Below, piece after piece: positions 30,501 through 39,499 of a stretch of DNA of 64,000 nucleotides (the stretch's first letter is position 1; every line of letters begins with the position of its first letter). Position numbers and translations under genes: made by a program. Origin of the DNA: Trichomonas vaginalis G3 (taxonomy: Eukaryota > Parabasalia > Trichomonadida > Trichomonadidae); the NCBI RefSeq assembly GCF_026262505.1, contig NC_067205.1, positions 14,880,001 to 14,944,000 of the forward strand, given 5' to 3'. The notes under the pieces were generated by a model. It did not search any database. It was not told where the DNA came from and saw only the letters and a program-made list of their open reading frames with translations.

Positions 30501-31351
30501 TTGAGTTAAGGTTAAAGTATAAGAAAGAAGGAAATCCTTTGCAAGAAAATATAAAGCTCATTCTGAACAGTATTTATGGCAAAACTATTCTTTCTCCTAT
30601 TGAGTCAAAAATAACCATAGTAAATGACAAAGATGCTATAAGATATGCCATCAGAAACTACAACCATATAGTGAAGTTCGAAGGTTTGGATGGTTCAGAT
30701 AAAACTATTTTCAAGCTAACGAAAAGCATTTGCAGACACTTTAACTTCTGTCCACTTGGTGTTAATATCTTATCTATGTCGAAGAGAATAATGTGTGAAG
30801 TATTCTGTACTGCTGAAGATATGGGACTTCAAATATTTTACCAGGACTGTGATAGCATGCATATTTTCAATGAAGACATACCAAAGCTTGCAGCAGAGTT
30901 TAAGAAGAGATACGGTCGCGAACTTATAGGAAAGAACCTTGGTCAATTTCATTCTGATTTCGCAGAAATAACACCTGGAAAACAAAGTTTAGCATACAAG
31001 TCAATATTTTGTGGAAAGAAGACCTACATAGACTTACTCACTAACAATTTAAATGAAGTTGCATTCCATGCACGTTGCAAAGGTGTCAAACAAGACGTCC
31101 TTGCTTTAACAGCAAATGAAATGTTTCCTGAAGCTATACAATGCTATTACAATGAAGATAAGAACATTCACATACCTGTTGGAACATATGACAAAGACTC
31201 TGAGTTCAGTTTAATGAAACTTTACAAAGCACTTCATGATGGTCAAGAGATTGGATTTGACTTATGTAAGTCATGTCAACCTTGCTTTGCTGAAAAGTTT
31301 AACTTCTCAATAACGACTAAAACAAGCTTTATTCGTAAGTTGAAGTTCTGA
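27572..31351 (+). CDS. Protein-primed family B DNA polymerase of the Maverick
   Basis: This intact gene encodes 1,259 residues. The 3'-5' exonuclease motifs are FADFECSTDG (about 573), IYFHNLSYDINFI (about 630) and SSFYCKQDVRIL. The polymerase motifs are DFDAVSLYPSA (motif A, about 839), LILNSIYGKT (motif B, about 998) and FYQDCDSMHI (motif C, about 1,090). C-terminal to these is CKGVKQD. It copies the element by protein priming at the ends. The N-terminal 550 residues hold a helical region and a Cys/His pattern (EDNCFVYACIQAG ... VEDHYML, residues about 365-450) that could be a papain/OTU-like protease domain (tentative). The mini-hairpin GCCGCAACGCGGC at 27743 is in frame. No break is seen, unlike the virion genes. 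Confidence 0.95.
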   Translation: MYRKLSKLEHSEIKQLLTEANIDVAKHYATNKKALADILNDYNGAISYDRIHEFIKPQRGEDEVHARAFPLNDVAIDLYHRRSVPHEVRREMFDITNANVGETRRRDDTLKQQRREMFKSAIEQVRKANDVLRSIDDKPKEGERWLKKDEENRKRNVKTGNRLIDFNIEALDEPNRDYLHKHFGKVFMRLLEKIKINSQQRWMVCYKLGGKYECSTLNLNNIGTLLHQLLKENFISEIEANAAGIIEMHYDFFLTNIKNLTEIKMYDLTEYEGLTMSDVKKGKPKKRPYRDESTLTNDQKAILEALKQTGNPALIESFWKDNGEKKFYKKRSGQFWKYLCTLPINLERYQIFNELNKRTATLMTEDNCFVYACIQAGVNEETIDHMREVIRVRDFPQSKVQEISDATGIAFNVTIGYFNDSRHNEIKRYIPKECETVRTIDLLLVEDHYMLNERLPMTTYFIRNYIEILKECGGMNIEKQMKIYTKRENKYIVRYDRTTPLWDVMKTLWECKYFEPISYGELFTYTTDLYKQNLAPFKDLTYAPKYCVQLKKKAESKEVNKAKCKFIPEHVFFADFECSTDGFHKAFNICYDSEDGSVSESIWGQNCATEFLERLPDKSLIYFHNLSYDINFILRHMTEVKGTPIIKGSRTMQITGLYKGRAIIIKDSYSVINKKLKLFPAMFNLQTGPKEVFPYNYYSSVLLANDNRTGVISEACKFVKDIDTFMKNIDSIKGCRIDENHFDLEKYSSFYCKQDVRILREGFVKFRNDILKEFDLNVYDYVSICSIANKLFENRVYFPNGNLYDLSNKTREFISRCIQGGRCMLSDNIKQKSEKKLIADFDAVSLYPSAIARLYTLEGIPKVMKKEMLSTEYLMRHLFDDDQKEPIGEKFMSGFFVLIKITEIGIHRHFPLIVCDPELNPELNVPRSSNTCCLMYVDHITLQDLIKYQGVKCEVLQGYYYDGNRDIRIRDEVKKLFELRLKYKKEGNPLQENIKLILNSIYGKTILSPIESKITIVNDKDAIRYAIRNYNHIVKFEGLDGSDKTIFKLTKSICRHFNFCPLGVNILSMSKRIMCEVFCTAEDMGLQIFYQDCDSMHIFNEDIPKLAAEFKKRYGRELIGKNLGQFHSDFAEITPGKQSLAYKSIFCGKKTYIDLLTNNLNEVAFHARCKGVKQDVLALTANEMFPEAIQCYYNEDKNIHIPVGTYDKDSEFSLMKLYKALHDGQEIGFDLCKSCQPCFAEKFNFSITTKTSFIRKLKF

Positions 31352-31353
31352 GG

Positions 31354-31931
31354 TCATTTATTTTTGTCAGCAATGAGGTCATTGAAAACATTCTTGAAAT
31401 CATCACTTGGTTCAGAGATTTGAAATCTTATACGTAATGGATTTTTTTCTCTTCAGCGACTTCATTGAATGGTGAATATATAATGAATTGACAGTCATGT
31501 GTTCCATCTTCATTTTCATTAAATTCATAACGAAAAGCCATAAGTTGTGGCTGACTACCTTCTTCTTTCAGTTGTGCGAGAAAATCACGTAAAGGCTGTA
31601 AAGTTTGTACTTCAATGTTGAGCCTATTTTGAAAATTTTCGTAAAATGTAATTATACAGTCTTCTAACGTTGTATCGTCTTTAAAGTATTTGTATATGTG
31701 AATGTTTTGGGCGCTTAAAGACGGTTCGTCATTTTCTATCTCGACTTGAAGTATAAACTCAACCTTTCTGTAAGCACGTGTTATATACATATTTGTTATG
31801 CCAATGTACTTCTCTTCATTTATGTTCACAATCCAGTCTGTTGGAAACTTAAACGTTACTCTGTTCCCCTTTATTTTGACGTCAGGGTTTTCACTACTGA
31901 ACGCAACAGATAAAGGTATTTGTCTATACAT
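31354..31931 (-). pseudogene. Hypothetical Maverick structural-type protein, frameshifted at its C-terminus
   Basis: Starts at ATG 31931 (MYRQIPLSVAFSSENPDVKI); the first frame ends at 31428 after 167 residues. Near 31440 there is a seven-A run on the coding strand. Shifting the frame there continues the protein for about 30 more residues (NPLRIRFQISEPSDDFKNVF) to a stop at 31354, right beside the polymerase stop. The C-terminus is therefore probably altered by a single-base indel in the A run. The body is beta-rich and contains TDWIVNINEEKYIGITNMYI; no family recognised. It lies upstream of the capsid cluster and is co-oriented with the 86-residue gene. Confidence 0.55.
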
Positions 31932-31955
31932 TTAATTCGAATAAAAATAAACCAT

Positions 31956-32216
31956 TTACTCTTTCTTTGCTTCAGCTTCTTTAGCTTTTGCTTCAGCTTC
32001 TTCTCTAGCTTTCTTCGCCAGCAAACGTGGGTTCTTTTGTCTTCCAGCAGCTAATGCAGCAAGTTGTTTTTCACTAAGTTTTCTCTTTGGTCTCTCTGGC
32101 TTTTGTTCTTGTTTTTGTTCCTTCAGTTCGGATAAAATTTGCTCACGAATTTCTTTCTTCAATGCTTCAACATCTATGACCCCTTGGGTCTTGTCCGTAG
32201 GGCTTGTCTGAGTCAT
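31956..32216 (-). CDS. Small Lys/Glu-rich coiled-coil protein
   Basis: 86 residues from ATG 32216 (MTQTSPTDKTQGVIDVEALK), ending in an extended charged helix (REEAEAKAKEAEAKKE). The middle PKRKLSEKQLAALAAGRQKN is a typical short basic motif of DNA-associated viral proteins. It is divergent from the gene at 32261 (44 bp, containing GATAAAAA). No family; possibly a core or scaffolding protein. Confidence 0.6.
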   Translation of the reverse strand: MTQTSPTDKTQGVIDVEALKKEIREQILSELKEQKQEQKPERPKRKLSEKQLAALAAGRQKNPRLLAKKAREEAEAKAKEAEAKKE

Positions 32217-32260
32217 TTGACTGCAGATAAAAACAAAATTAAAACTTTAACCGATGTAAA

Positions 32261-32695
32261 ATGAGCTTGTCAAAATCAGAGCGAGAGTCTATTATATTAA
32301 ATGACGCAAGAGGAATACAACATCCTCTCTATTACGTAAGTCAGAGTAAAGATGGTAAAATATACGTAAGAAAAAGAAAGGTTCCATTAGCGAATGCAGA
32401 AAGCGACAACATTAAGGTGCATGGCAAGGGTGAAGTCCACGAAGCCCATATAAAACCTTCTGTTCAAATTGAAAAGTCAATAGAACCAGAAGAAAAGAAG
32501 CCAGATGTACTTTCAATAACGAACCAAGAGCTTATTGCAAAGTTCGTGAATTTCATTGAAAAACAAACCGAGTCAAAGAACCCTGACCCACCAGTGAAAG
32601 AAGTTGAGACAAAAGAGAATGTACAGTTCATTGAAAATGTCAAGAAACAACTTCCACCACGAATGCCAAGAAGAAGAGTGAGAATAATGAAGTAA
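32261..32695 (+). CDS. Hypothetical protein upstream of the capsid gene, 144 residues
   Basis: ATG 32261 (MSLSKSERESIILNDARGIQ) to TAA 32693. The N-terminus is hydrophilic with HPLYYVSQSKDGKIYVRKRK, which resembles EGFYIHTMKDGRVQFRKIKQ in the 78-residue protein at 34833-35069. A shared small domain is possible. The C-terminus is very basic and Pro-rich (LPPRMPRRRVRIMK), as in viral core proteins. It sits 27 bp upstream of the major capsid gene on the same strand. Confidence 0.55.
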   Translation: MSLSKSERESIILNDARGIQHPLYYVSQSKDGKIYVRKRKVPLANAESDNIKVHGKGEVHEAHIKPSVQIEKSIEPEEKKPDVLSITNQELIAKFVNFIEKQTESKNPDPPVKEVETKENVQFIENVKKQLPPRMPRRRVRIMK

Positions 32696-32722
32696 ATAGA
32701 TATTTTTATCTGAAGTAAATAC

Positions 32723-34295
32723 ATGCAGAACGAACAGCTAAACGAATTTACTCCAGCAGAGCATATTCATCAGATTCGCTCATATTTCGATATCATAGAC
32801 AATGCAGTTCAAATTGGTGACACTAATAGAAAATATTCTGACGCAAAGATTCCATCACAACCTGGAACTGCTAAAGATAACACATGGGTAACATTCAATC
32901 TCTCACCTCCTGGTGAAAATATGTTGGACCTTTACAATACATTCATTACGTATAAAATGGAAGGTCAATTTATTGTAGATAAAGAAATTGGTTCAGGTTC
33001 CAATAAAACAAACCCACCAGGATTTTGGATTGGTTTCGATGACGCTTTCTATGCAGTTGCTGGATATCAAATCCTTGCAAATGGTCGTATCGTATATTCT
33101 CAAGACACGCAAGAGAAGAAGCATATATAACTTCAAACTCACAAACTACCGAACAAATAAAGAAAGTAGATGTTTTCTCAAAGACTCGACATGAAGATGT
33201 ATGGAGTCATTCGGGAACATGCAGAACAGGACAAATTGTTAGTGGTCCAATTACAGCAGGAAAATCATTTGATTTTAAGCTTCGTTTAAGAATTCCTGTT
33301 AGAAGATTCCTTCATTAGAAGCTATTCGATTTATTCCAGCTTTTGCAGGAAACATTCAGCTTAAAGTAAAGTTCAGTAGCGACGCCTTACAATGCACATC
33401 TATATCTGTAAATGATATCATTGCTTTCAATCCAACTCTTAAAGTTGCATTTGCTTCAGATTCAAATCCACCGACAAATAAATTTGTTCCATGGAATGAA
33501 CCATTCACTATGATAACGAAGGCAGTAGAAGCTAGTGGAACAGTTACTATTACAACTGTAACCCAGCAACTATTTCGAACAAAGATGGATTTTAATGAAT
33601 GTTTCATTCATCCAAAGTCATTCTCTTTAGACCCTAACATTTATACAGAACTTGTAGAACATTATACAAACGAGGCTTTATGTTTTCCTGTTAAAGTTAT
33701 GGATTGGATTCCTATGGACGGTTCATTCTCAAAGAATACAGATAGTTCAAGTGCAACATTTACAGCAGCTTATACGCCTATTAATGTTAAAAGTATTTGG
33801 GCACTATTTAGAAAGAAAGACAACTATTATGTTAATTTTGAGAACCCTAAGTTTAAATATCTTCAGCTTTCCATGGGAGCTTATGGAAATATGCCTGCAG
33901 AACCTGAAAAATCATATGGACCTGTATTTTATGAAATGGTTGCGAACGCTTGCAATACAAACAATGATATGATAGGATTTAATGAAGATGTTATGAGGTC
34001 ATTGGTGGATGATGGTAGTGTGGAACATAAATGGGATAGCTATGACAACACACATTTCTTATGTGGTTTTCCAACAGAAGTGGACTTTTGCTTCCAGCAA
34101 GGTCAAACATCTACTGCTCCAATAACATACAAATTGTCTGTTAAAGGACCTATTGAACTAGCAACTGAAAATGTACCAAAGCCACTTATTGGATTTATGA
34201 GGGATTGTTGCTTTGCCATTCAGGTGCGTGCTAATGGAATCCCAATAATAAGATTAGATGACTATAACTTAGCTACGGACGACAGTGAGGAATAA
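32723..34295 (+). pseudogene. Major capsid protein (double jelly-roll type), two frameshifts
   Basis: Three consecutive frames make one protein of about 520 residues. The first (32723-33120) starts MQNEQLNEFTPAEHIHQIRS and includes GFWIGFDDAFYAVAGYQIL. The second (about 33118-33315) reads EAYITSNSQTTEQIKKVDVF. The third runs to the TAA at 34295 and includes LSMGAYGNMPAEPEKSYGP. Both shifts are in the same -1 direction, consistent with single-base deletions near 33115 and 33313. Length, position between the small basic genes and the membrane-anchored gene, and beta-rich composition fit the Polinton major capsid protein that builds an icosahedral shell. The fold assignment is inference. This copy cannot make a full capsid protein without frameshifting. 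Confidence 0.75.
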
Positions 34296-34325
34296 AGGAT
34301 GAACGTTTATTTTTAAAGCTTATAA

Positions 34326-34784
34326 ATGAGTTCTTCATCAAGCTCTCGTGAACCTTCACCATCTATGAAACAAACTTTACCAAACGATTATGGAGCACCT
34401 ATTGAATATTTCTTACGAGCTGCACAATGGCAAAGAGCAGTCTCACCAAGGTTAGGTGTTCCACCAGCTCCTGTCAAAAATAGCATTTGGTCAAGTCCTT
34501 ATATAAGATATGGTCTCCCACTAGGTTTGCTAGCTACAGCAGTAGCAGTTATGATGTTGAAAAGAAATAAAGCAAATGTTGTAAATAATACTGAAGTAGC
34601 TGAAGTTAAACAAACTCCAACACCTTCGCCAAAACCAACGCCTTCACAAGCAAAACCTTCAATGACTCCTGAACCTATGGAAGTACAAACTCCTGTTCAA
34701 AAGTCAACTCCTAAACCGACTCCGACATTTAAACCAGAACCTACTCCTCAAATAAATCGTAAAACTCCTGCGTTTCCTTACTGA
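34326..34784 (+). CDS. Membrane-anchored Pro/Thr-rich protein
   Basis: 152 residues from ATG 34326 (MSSSSSSREPSPSMKQ). It has a Ser/Pro-rich start, one transmembrane helix (YGLPLGLLATAVAVMMLK, about residues 60-77), then a long Pro/Thr/Lys-rich tail with TPTPSPKPTPS-type repeats. Single-span proteins next to capsid genes in Polinton-like viruses may serve in the inner membrane or DNA entry; that role is inference. The frame is open and sits 30 bp after the capsid gene. Confidence 0.65.
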   Translation: MSSSSSSREPSPSMKQTLPNDYGAPIEYFLRAAQWQRAVSPRLGVPPAPVKNSIWSSPYIRYGLPLGLLATAVAVMMLKRNKANVVNNTEVAEVKQTPTPSPKPTPSQAKPSMTPEPMEVQTPVQKSTPKPTPTFKPEPTPQINRKTPAFPY

Positions 34785-34832
34785 AAAAATAACGTTATTT
34801 TTATTTAATATTAAAATTTTTATTTGATTGAA

Positions 34833-35069
34833 ATGACAAATAAAGTCACTGAAGCAATGAAACAAAAGTTTTTGGTAGAATACATTAAATCAGGAACTAT
34901 TCCAGAAGGTTTTTACATTCATACTATGAAGGATGGTAGAGTTCAGTTTAGAAAGATAAAGCAACCATTAGATAGAGAAGGTATATTAAGGAAGATTAAA
35001 CTTCATGAGGACAACATTGCTGAACTTAAGAAGAAGTTAGAAGAGTTGGAGAAAGGAAGAGAGTTATAA
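34833..35069 (+). CDS. Small basic coiled-coil protein, 78 residues
   Basis: ATG 34833 (MTNKVTEAMKQKFLVEYIKS); an earlier TTG at 34824 is ignored. The C-terminal half is a coiled coil (EDNIAELKKKLEELEKGREL). The middle HTMKDGRVQFRKIKQPLDRE resembles the N-terminus of the 32261 gene product. It is the last gene before the right terminal repeat. Function unknown. Confidence 0.6.
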   Translation: MTNKVTEAMKQKFLVEYIKSGTIPEGFYIHTMKDGRVQFRKIKQPLDREGILRKIKLHEDNIAELKKKLEELEKGREL

Positions 35070-35081
35070 AGCAATGAATTC

Positions 35082-35690
35082 ACCACTTCACCTAAGTTTA
35101 TTTTTGTGCTATGTTTTCATACGTGTGGGAGTGGTGATATCATTAATTTTTATATAAATGACGAAAACTATTGAGATAACAAACTACAACGGTCATGAGT
35201 TCAAGAATTTGTTCTTCGTTCCTCGTGAAAATACATTCTATCAGATACGAGGGAGAAAGGGTAAAGTTAGTTTGAGCGTTTATGAAGGAATGAAGAATGG
35301 AAAGTTTATACAAGCATACGATACAAACGGTAAGCGTGTTTCATTAGCTTTGTCAAAACTTACTAACATTTATTTTGACAGTGACTTTGACTCTGACGAT
35401 TGGAGCGACAGCAGCGATACTGAAGAATATGAACTATTGTGTGAAGCACAGCAATGGGAAGAGTTGCAATACTTTTGTAAGTGAGAACGTTTATTTTTTA
35501 CAGTAGTGAAGTCGTTTGTGAAAATGTTAGTGAAGTGAAGTGGTTGGCGGCTTTATAAATATTTAAGGTTAAGTTGGTGTTGTCGTTTGTGTTGTAAAAT
35601 ATACGTTAACGGTTTCGTAAAGTGTCAAATTCACATATCAAGTGTAAGGAGGCGCGCAGTGCCTCAGTACACTTGATATGTATACTAACT
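35082..35690. repeat. Element 1 right terminal inverted repeat
   Basis: 609 bp, inverse of 15395-15996. It is near-identical over the outer part and over the leader of the enclosed gene, but divergent over the gene's middle, where it carries a few extra codons. Confidence 0.9.
35158..35484 (+). CDS. Terminal-repeat-encoded small protein (right copy)
   Basis: 108 residues, transcribed outward from ATG 35158. The first 40 residues are identical to the left copy. The middle (YEGMKNGKFIQAYDTNGKRV, then an acidic DSDDWSDSSDTEE stretch) differs, and the end (EAQQWEELQYFCK) is again shared. Both copies are open. The acidic Ser/Asp tract varies as expected for a disordered region. Role unknown; see the left copy for possibilities. 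Confidence 0.75.
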   Translation: MTKTIEITNYNGHEFKNLFFVPRENTFYQIRGRKGKVSLSVYEGMKNGKFIQAYDTNGKRVSLALSKLTNIYFDSDFDSDDWSDSSDTEEYELLCEAQQWEELQYFCK

Positions 35691-35695
35691 TTTTC
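35691..35695. repeat. Target-site duplication, right (TTTTC)
   Basis: Matches the five bases just outside the left end of element 1 (15390-15394), marking integration into a T-rich host site. Confidence 0.7.
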
Positions 35696-36093
35696 TGAAT
35701 GTGTTTTATTATTAAGATTACAAGACTTCTAATGACTAGGATTCCATAAATATGAATTTGATTAAACTGAACTTGAATCCAATCATATTATATTGAATCA
35801 GACATACATTAACCCTACATAAATGTTACATTTTTAATTAAGAAAGCGAATATTGTGTATGATTTTCAAAAATCTAATTTAGAATTTGACTTTGATAAAA
35901 GAGATGCGAACAATATTTATATGTATATGCATAACTAGGCCTAGGTATTTTCCAGATTGAACAGATAAGCTAAGCTGCTAATATTTGGAGTGGGAGAACT
36001 TCTAAAAAAAACGAAATTTCAAAATGAATGAAATGTTTATTATTAGATGAGCTTTTAAACATCAAATTAAAGAATATCAGAAATCAAAATAAA
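35696..36093. other. Host intergenic spacer right of element 1
   Basis: About 400 bp of AT-rich DNA with no ORF of note and no recognised repeat. Together with the sequence left of 15390 it represents the pre-insertion host locus. Confidence 0.5.
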
Positions 36094-37056
36094 TTATCTT
36101 CGTCTATTTTTGATACCTTTTATATGTAAAATGTTAATTGCTTCTGAAAAAGAATACTTTTGTTTTGCATAACATTTTTCTGGCAATTGTTTCAGTCCAA
36201 GATTTAATTGTTCATTGTGAGTGTTACTAAATACAACATTTCCTAATGTTTTGTCATTATTTCGAAGGTAACAATTAATAACCTCTATTTTGTTTCGATT
36301 TGAATTTACTGAAAAAGTATTATTTCCTGAGTTATTAATAATGTTACATTCAACAATTAACGTGTTGCCCCAATCATTACTGATAACATGATCTTTGACA
36401 GAGTTTTTAATGATGTTGCTTCGAATTATTTTTAAAGCAGAATAAGCTCCATTTCTAATACAATATTCATTTGTTGATGTATTGTTTATTATTGAACTAT
36501 AATTGGAATTCGATTCTGTTTGTCCTGATGCGAATTGGTATCCGCAGCTTGTATTTGTTCGAAAATATGAAATATTTGTTTTTGTTATGCATTTAATTCC
36601 TTGTAATAAAAATATTGGTGATTTTCCAATTGGATTCTTTGATGAACTTGATAAAGAACTCTCTAAAACGAAATTTTTCAAGGAGTTATTATTTGCATAG
36701 CAATAACAATATTGTCCGAAACTTGGTGCTGAACAGTTAAATGAACAAATTCGATTGTGAACATATTCTCCACAATTCATTAAAACTGCACCACCCTCAC
36801 CTGATTGTATTGATACATTCGTAAATGCGCTATCTTCCAAGAGAAATTTAGATCGGCATATTATATGAATTTCTCTATCTTTTAGATTTTCAAAGAGACA
36901 GTTTTTGATGCAGTAACTTTTGTTATCTGAAAAATGATCGTTTTTTACACTTATACACTCTCCATCATAAAATTGACCAAATTCTTGATGAATTAAATGC
37001 CTTTTCCATCCTTCAAGCCTAATCAATTTCGGATTGTTTGATTTTAATAGAAGCAT
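36094..37056 (-). CDS. Parallel beta-helix-like protein, hypothetical
   Basis: 320 residues from ATG 37056 (MLLLKSNNPKLIRLEGWKRH) to the TAA at 36094. It is rich in Asn, Ser, Ile and Cys. Repeating short strands such as CIKNCLFENLK, LLEDSAFTNVS, IIRSNIIKNSV and LIVECNIINNS give the periodicity of right-handed beta-helix (pectate-lyase or Pmp-like) proteins, a large putative surface family in trichomonads. It has no clear signal peptide and no membrane segment and ends in a basic stretch (GIKNRRR). It may be a truncated copy of a longer surface protein, or a cytosolic paralogue. The fold is inferred from repeat spacing. Confidence 0.6.
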   Translation of the reverse strand: MLLLKSNNPKLIRLEGWKRHLIHQEFGQFYDGECISVKNDHFSDNKSYCIKNCLFENLKDREIHIICRSKFLLEDSAFTNVSIQSGEGGAVLMNCGEYVHNRICSFNCSAPSFGQYCYCYANNNSLKNFVLESSLSSSSKNPIGKSPIFLLQGIKCITKTNISYFRTNTSCGYQFASGQTESNSNYSSIINNTSTNEYCIRNGAYSALKIIRSNIIKNSVKDHVISNDWGNTLIVECNIINNSGNNTFSVNSNRNKIEVINCYLRNNDKTLGNVVFSNTHNEQLNLGLKQLPEKCYAKQKYSFSEAINILHIKGIKNRRR

Positions 37057-38035
37057 TTATGGAAGGGAAATTAACGGATGCCTAAAAATCATGTATTTCA
37101 AATATGGCCAAAGAAGGGCCAAACAAAAATTTTGAAAGGATCTCAAAAAAATGTACTAAGAAATCATCTGATGAAAAAATATATTCAATATCAATATCTA
37201 TTGTCATTTACAATAGAACGATGAAGTTTTTCCTCTCAATTTCCTACCGTTTTCGGTTATTATTCGGAATTTTTTTAGAGATCTCCTACGAAATCTGATC
37301 CAAAAAATTTTAAGTTTGATATTCAGTATGATGATATTTTATGAATCTTTACTGACTCACGGGACCAAAAATATGGTTTAATTATTCCTCTCAATTTTTT
37401 AACCTCTTTGAGAAATTATTTCGAAATTTTGTTTCTTATATATCAGTAAATAATTTTTTTATTTCCAAAATATTCAAACGTGTACTCTCAAAATAAGTAT
37501 CGTCTGACAACCATAATTGAAAAGAAACAGGTATCGTTTATTTTTGAATGTACAAGAATAAATGATAAATCCAATTTGGTGAATTAATAAAAAATCCATT
37601 TAGTTGCCTCATTCGATTTATATTAATAATTAGTAAATAAATTATGTTATATTTCGCAAAAAATTCAGAATAACTAAATTAAATTAATAACATTTGTTAT
37701 TAATATATAAAATATATAAATTTGGATAGTTCTATATCTAAGTCGTTCAGATTTGTCCGATTATAAACCTTTTCGAATTATATTTCAACTATTGAAATAA
37801 AAACATAATCAAAATATTCTGCTTCATATTTGCTCATCATGTCATTTAATATAGTCTAATTCTTATTACTATATGTGCATTTTATTTACAAACATCAGAC
37901 ATTTCACAATATATTCGATATTTTGCATTAATCATCTAAATTTAACATTTAGACCGATAAATGCATATACCAAAACCTTGCAATTGCAAGCTCATTGAGT
38001 AAAAAGTTAGTCATTTTTAAAATACTACTTTTTAT
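37057..38035. other. Intergenic, no gene seen
   Basis: About 980 bp, AT-rich, with only short frames (the largest, 37104-37298, has no recognisable domain). No inverted repeats long enough to call were noted. Confidence 0.5.
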
Positions 38036-39484
38036 TTAAAGACAAATAGTTGTTGAAAAAATTACAATGCAACAATGCCAAAGGAAAATCAGCTTAATTT
38101 CTGTTTTCCGATTTTTTTTAATTGTAAGGGTTATCATAAGAATTTTTTGTTTCTGGTACAACATAAGATGGTGGTGGAGCATATTGGGGATGGGCACCAT
38201 ACGGAGCTTGTTGAGAAGGAACACCATAAACAGGTGCTTGGTTAGGAGGAATGCCATAAATAGGGTTTGTTGAGGAGGAGCTCCATATGGAGAATTATGT
38301 TGAGGAGCATAAGATGGAGTTTGTGGTGGAGGGGGAACATAAGAAGGAGGTGGTTGATAATACTGTGGCTGTGGTTGCTGCTGAGGAGAAGGAGAAGCAA
38401 TAACATTGTGTGTTTGTACAACAACAGTTGTAGAATTTCGTGTAGTAGAATGAGCTGTCTCACGTTCATTATTATGATCCTTATTATGATCATCACTATG
38501 TTTGTTTGCTGAAACTTTATTACGAGAGGAGCAACAGAAAGATTTTCCACAGCAAACGCAACAAACAATACAGGTAATTATGCCTATAACTAAACCTAAA
38601 ACAATAATAACAATAATAGCAATAGCAAATGCTGGAAAATCACCACTGACAGAACCAAACGAACTGTCAAAGTTAATTTTTGTTGCAGAACTTGAGGTAA
38701 TATAATAGAAGTCATATTTTGAATTATATCCATCAATTACATAGTCATCATCATTTGAACTGCCATCATTATCAAAACTTATTTTGCCATGAGCAATTGA
38801 ATAAAATGTTGTTAAACATGGTTCAGAAATTGTCTTATGATCACTACTGGACTTATATAATCGATTTTTATAACTATCATATGAAGTGTGTGTAATTTCA
38901 TCTAATTCAATATCTGATTTGCCGGTATGGAAAGCTGAAAAAACGCAGTATGTTAAATATGGATCGTTTTCTACTTTGAATTTCTTAGATCCTGAAATGA
39001 CAGCAGTGAAAGTACAATAACTGGTTGAATAGTTGTAAACAACATAGTAAGCATTAGTTGAAGTTTCTGATGTAAGCGTGAGTGTTCCTGTTTCTCTAAA
39101 TTCAATAGCTCTGATTATGGTGTCACCAAGAATTCCTAAAGTTTGTGTGCCGACTCTTGCAGCTCCTTTGACTTTGCTTGGTTTTGTAAAAACGATTGTT
39201 GTATTACCTGGAACTGAGTATGTTGTGCCCGTAGTAGAAAAGCTTCCGTATTGTGGGCCGTATGAAATAGGTGTATCTTCTGATGTTTCTGCTGATTCAA
39301 GATCAATGATAGTAATTCCATTAGTATAAACTTGAGAAGCCTTTGAATTGTCATAACATTTAAATTCTTTATTATAAGAATGAGTTGAACTGACAGTGTA
39401 GTAAGTATTTGGAACTGTGGTCGAATAATGGGAATATTTCAAAATAGCAATATTAAGATTATAGATACAAGGTGATGTGATTTT
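38036..39484 (-). pseudogene. Type I membrane protein with Pro-rich cytoplasmic tail, 5' truncated and frameshifted
   Basis: An open minus-strand frame enters at about 39484 without an ATG (reading AKITSPCIYNLNIAILKYSH) and encodes a Ser/Thr/Tyr-rich beta-type ectodomain. One transmembrane helix follows (FAIAIIVIIVLGLVIGIITC plus a Cys-rich junction), then a cytoplasmic tail with a GAPPQQ/PPPSYVPPPP Pro-rich region. Near 38262 the frame slips: reading on in a neighbouring frame gives a further Pro/Tyr-rich tail (NPIYGIPPNQAPVYG) ending at about 38126, whereas the actual frame becomes hydrophobic nonsense. One missing base in an A run explains this. The 5' end stops where repeat DNA begins, so a signal peptide is missing. 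The family is a trichomonad surface protein of unknown function. Confidence 0.6.
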
Positions 39485-39499
39485 TGCATCCCTGGGATG

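Larger units (their letters stand above)
15395..35690. mobile_element. Element 1: complete Maverick/Polinton, about 20.3 kb
   Basis: The element is bounded by inverted repeats beginning AGTTAGTATAC and ending GTATACTAACT, with a TTTTC duplication outside. AG...CT termini, long inverted repeats and 5-6 bp duplications are classical Polinton features. It encodes the defining set: protein-primed family B polymerase, retroviral-type integrase, FtsK/HerA-type packaging ATPase, major capsid protein and penton-like minor capsid proteins. It also carries a KilA-N gene and a phage-type tail-fibre gene. No adenain/Ulp1-type protease was recognised. Several virion genes are frameshifted, so this copy is probably no longer able to form particles. 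The polymerase and integrase frames are open. Confidence 0.93.

Noticed and set aside
38067-38705. Arg/Trp-rich and other plus-strand ORFs opposite the Pro-rich tail
   Set aside because: They are the complement of Pro/Gln codon repeats and read as low-complexity shadows.
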